64,000 nucleotides of DNA from Macrostomum hystrix (Eukaryota > Platyhelminthes > Macrostomidae): positions 5,633,501 through 5,697,500 of the forward strand of contig CATNEN010000005.1 of the NCBI GenBank assembly GCA_950097015.1, in the 5' to 3' direction. Below are positions 63,609 to 64,000 of this stretch, one piece after another. Position 1 is the stretch's first letter. Each line of letters opens with the position of its first letter. The translations under genes were made by a program, and so were the position numbers. Below the pieces are notes generated by a model. It did not search any database. It was given only the letters and a program-made list of their open reading frames with translations, and was not told the origin of the DNA.

Positions 63609-64000
63609 AAATAAGTGAAATTTATTCCCCAGTTGGATTGGCCCATAGACCAGATAAATTTATTTATTTGGCCGTTGAAATTTATCTGGCCGGGACAGAT
63701 AAACATTTATCTGGTCCGGTGACAATTATCTGGCTTCAACTGTGAAATAAATACATTATCACCCACTTGTTTGACTTATCTATGGCCGAAAACGTCTTCG
63801 GACATCGTTTCTTGATCACATAAACGAGTCCTCAGCCGTTCCCGGCCAAAATAAATAAACAAAGTGGGTGATAACTTATACTTATGCGCAAAAATATTGT
63901 TAAAATGTATAACACTAGCAATTCAGTAGTCCTTAGTTTAGATTAGTCAATATAATATTAGTTTAGATAAGAAAAAGTAAATATGAAAGTAATTTCTATG
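63609..64000. other. Window end: short palindromic atttatctggc words
   Basis: At about 63,640-63,735 several atttatctggcc and ccagataaat words occur in both orientations and could fold. No gene was recognised up to the window end. Confidence 0.4.

Overview
The window is nuclear DNA of an invertebrate animal; I cannot name the phylum. Two host genes have short exons, GT-AG introns and intact reading phases, and they sit in dense, nested transposon sequence with many minisatellites. Nothing looks bacterial or organellar.

From 1 to 7,490 there are transposon relics: a deleted hAT element with near-perfect target duplications inside an older Tnp2-type transposase, a broken Gypsy integrase, LTR fragments, a Tc1/mariner-like MITE split by an LTR insertion, and a DDE-transposase-like fragment. 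From 7,490 to 24,816 lies a Gypsy-type LTR retrotransposon (gag, pol, two accessory ORFs, both LTRs). It is interrupted by a non-coding repeat called 'repeat C' here, and repeat C is itself interrupted by a 6.1-kb Tnp2/DUF4806 DNA transposon (15,941-22,019). The order of insertion can therefore be read directly.

From 24,962 to 39,089 a 14.1-kb unit is bounded by identical 191-bp terminal inverted repeats and an identical 9-bp target duplication, the signature of a Mutator-like element. It carries a 5'-truncated Gypsy integrase with an accessory ORF and an LTR, a minus-strand gag-protease element without reverse transcriptase, and two more copies of repeat C. I found no transposase in it. Both gag genes in the window (8,415-9,341 plus strand; 32,112-33,185 minus strand) carry the same slippery heptamer GGGAAAC in the phase that would move ribosomes into the next frame.

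From 41,820 to 43,748 is a foldback-type element built from inverted arrays of a TTTGACTGC motif. From 45,699 to 56,830 (minus strand) a four-exon gene encodes a tandem-SH2 plus kinase protein of the SYK family, about 924 residues. Its kinase domain lacks the beta3 lysine and the HRD aspartate, so it is probably a pseudokinase. From 58,627 to 60,719 (minus strand) three exons encode a Prune-type DHH-family phosphoesterase. Five of the six confirmed or inferred introns and gaps of these two genes that I examined hold their own, unrelated minisatellite array. The last 3 kb hold an LTR copy, a TTAA-flanked MITE and another inverted-repeat element.

Two host genes are functional candidates. Everything else supported here is mobile or repeat DNA. 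Splice joins were deduced by hand from phase and homology, and no searches were run.
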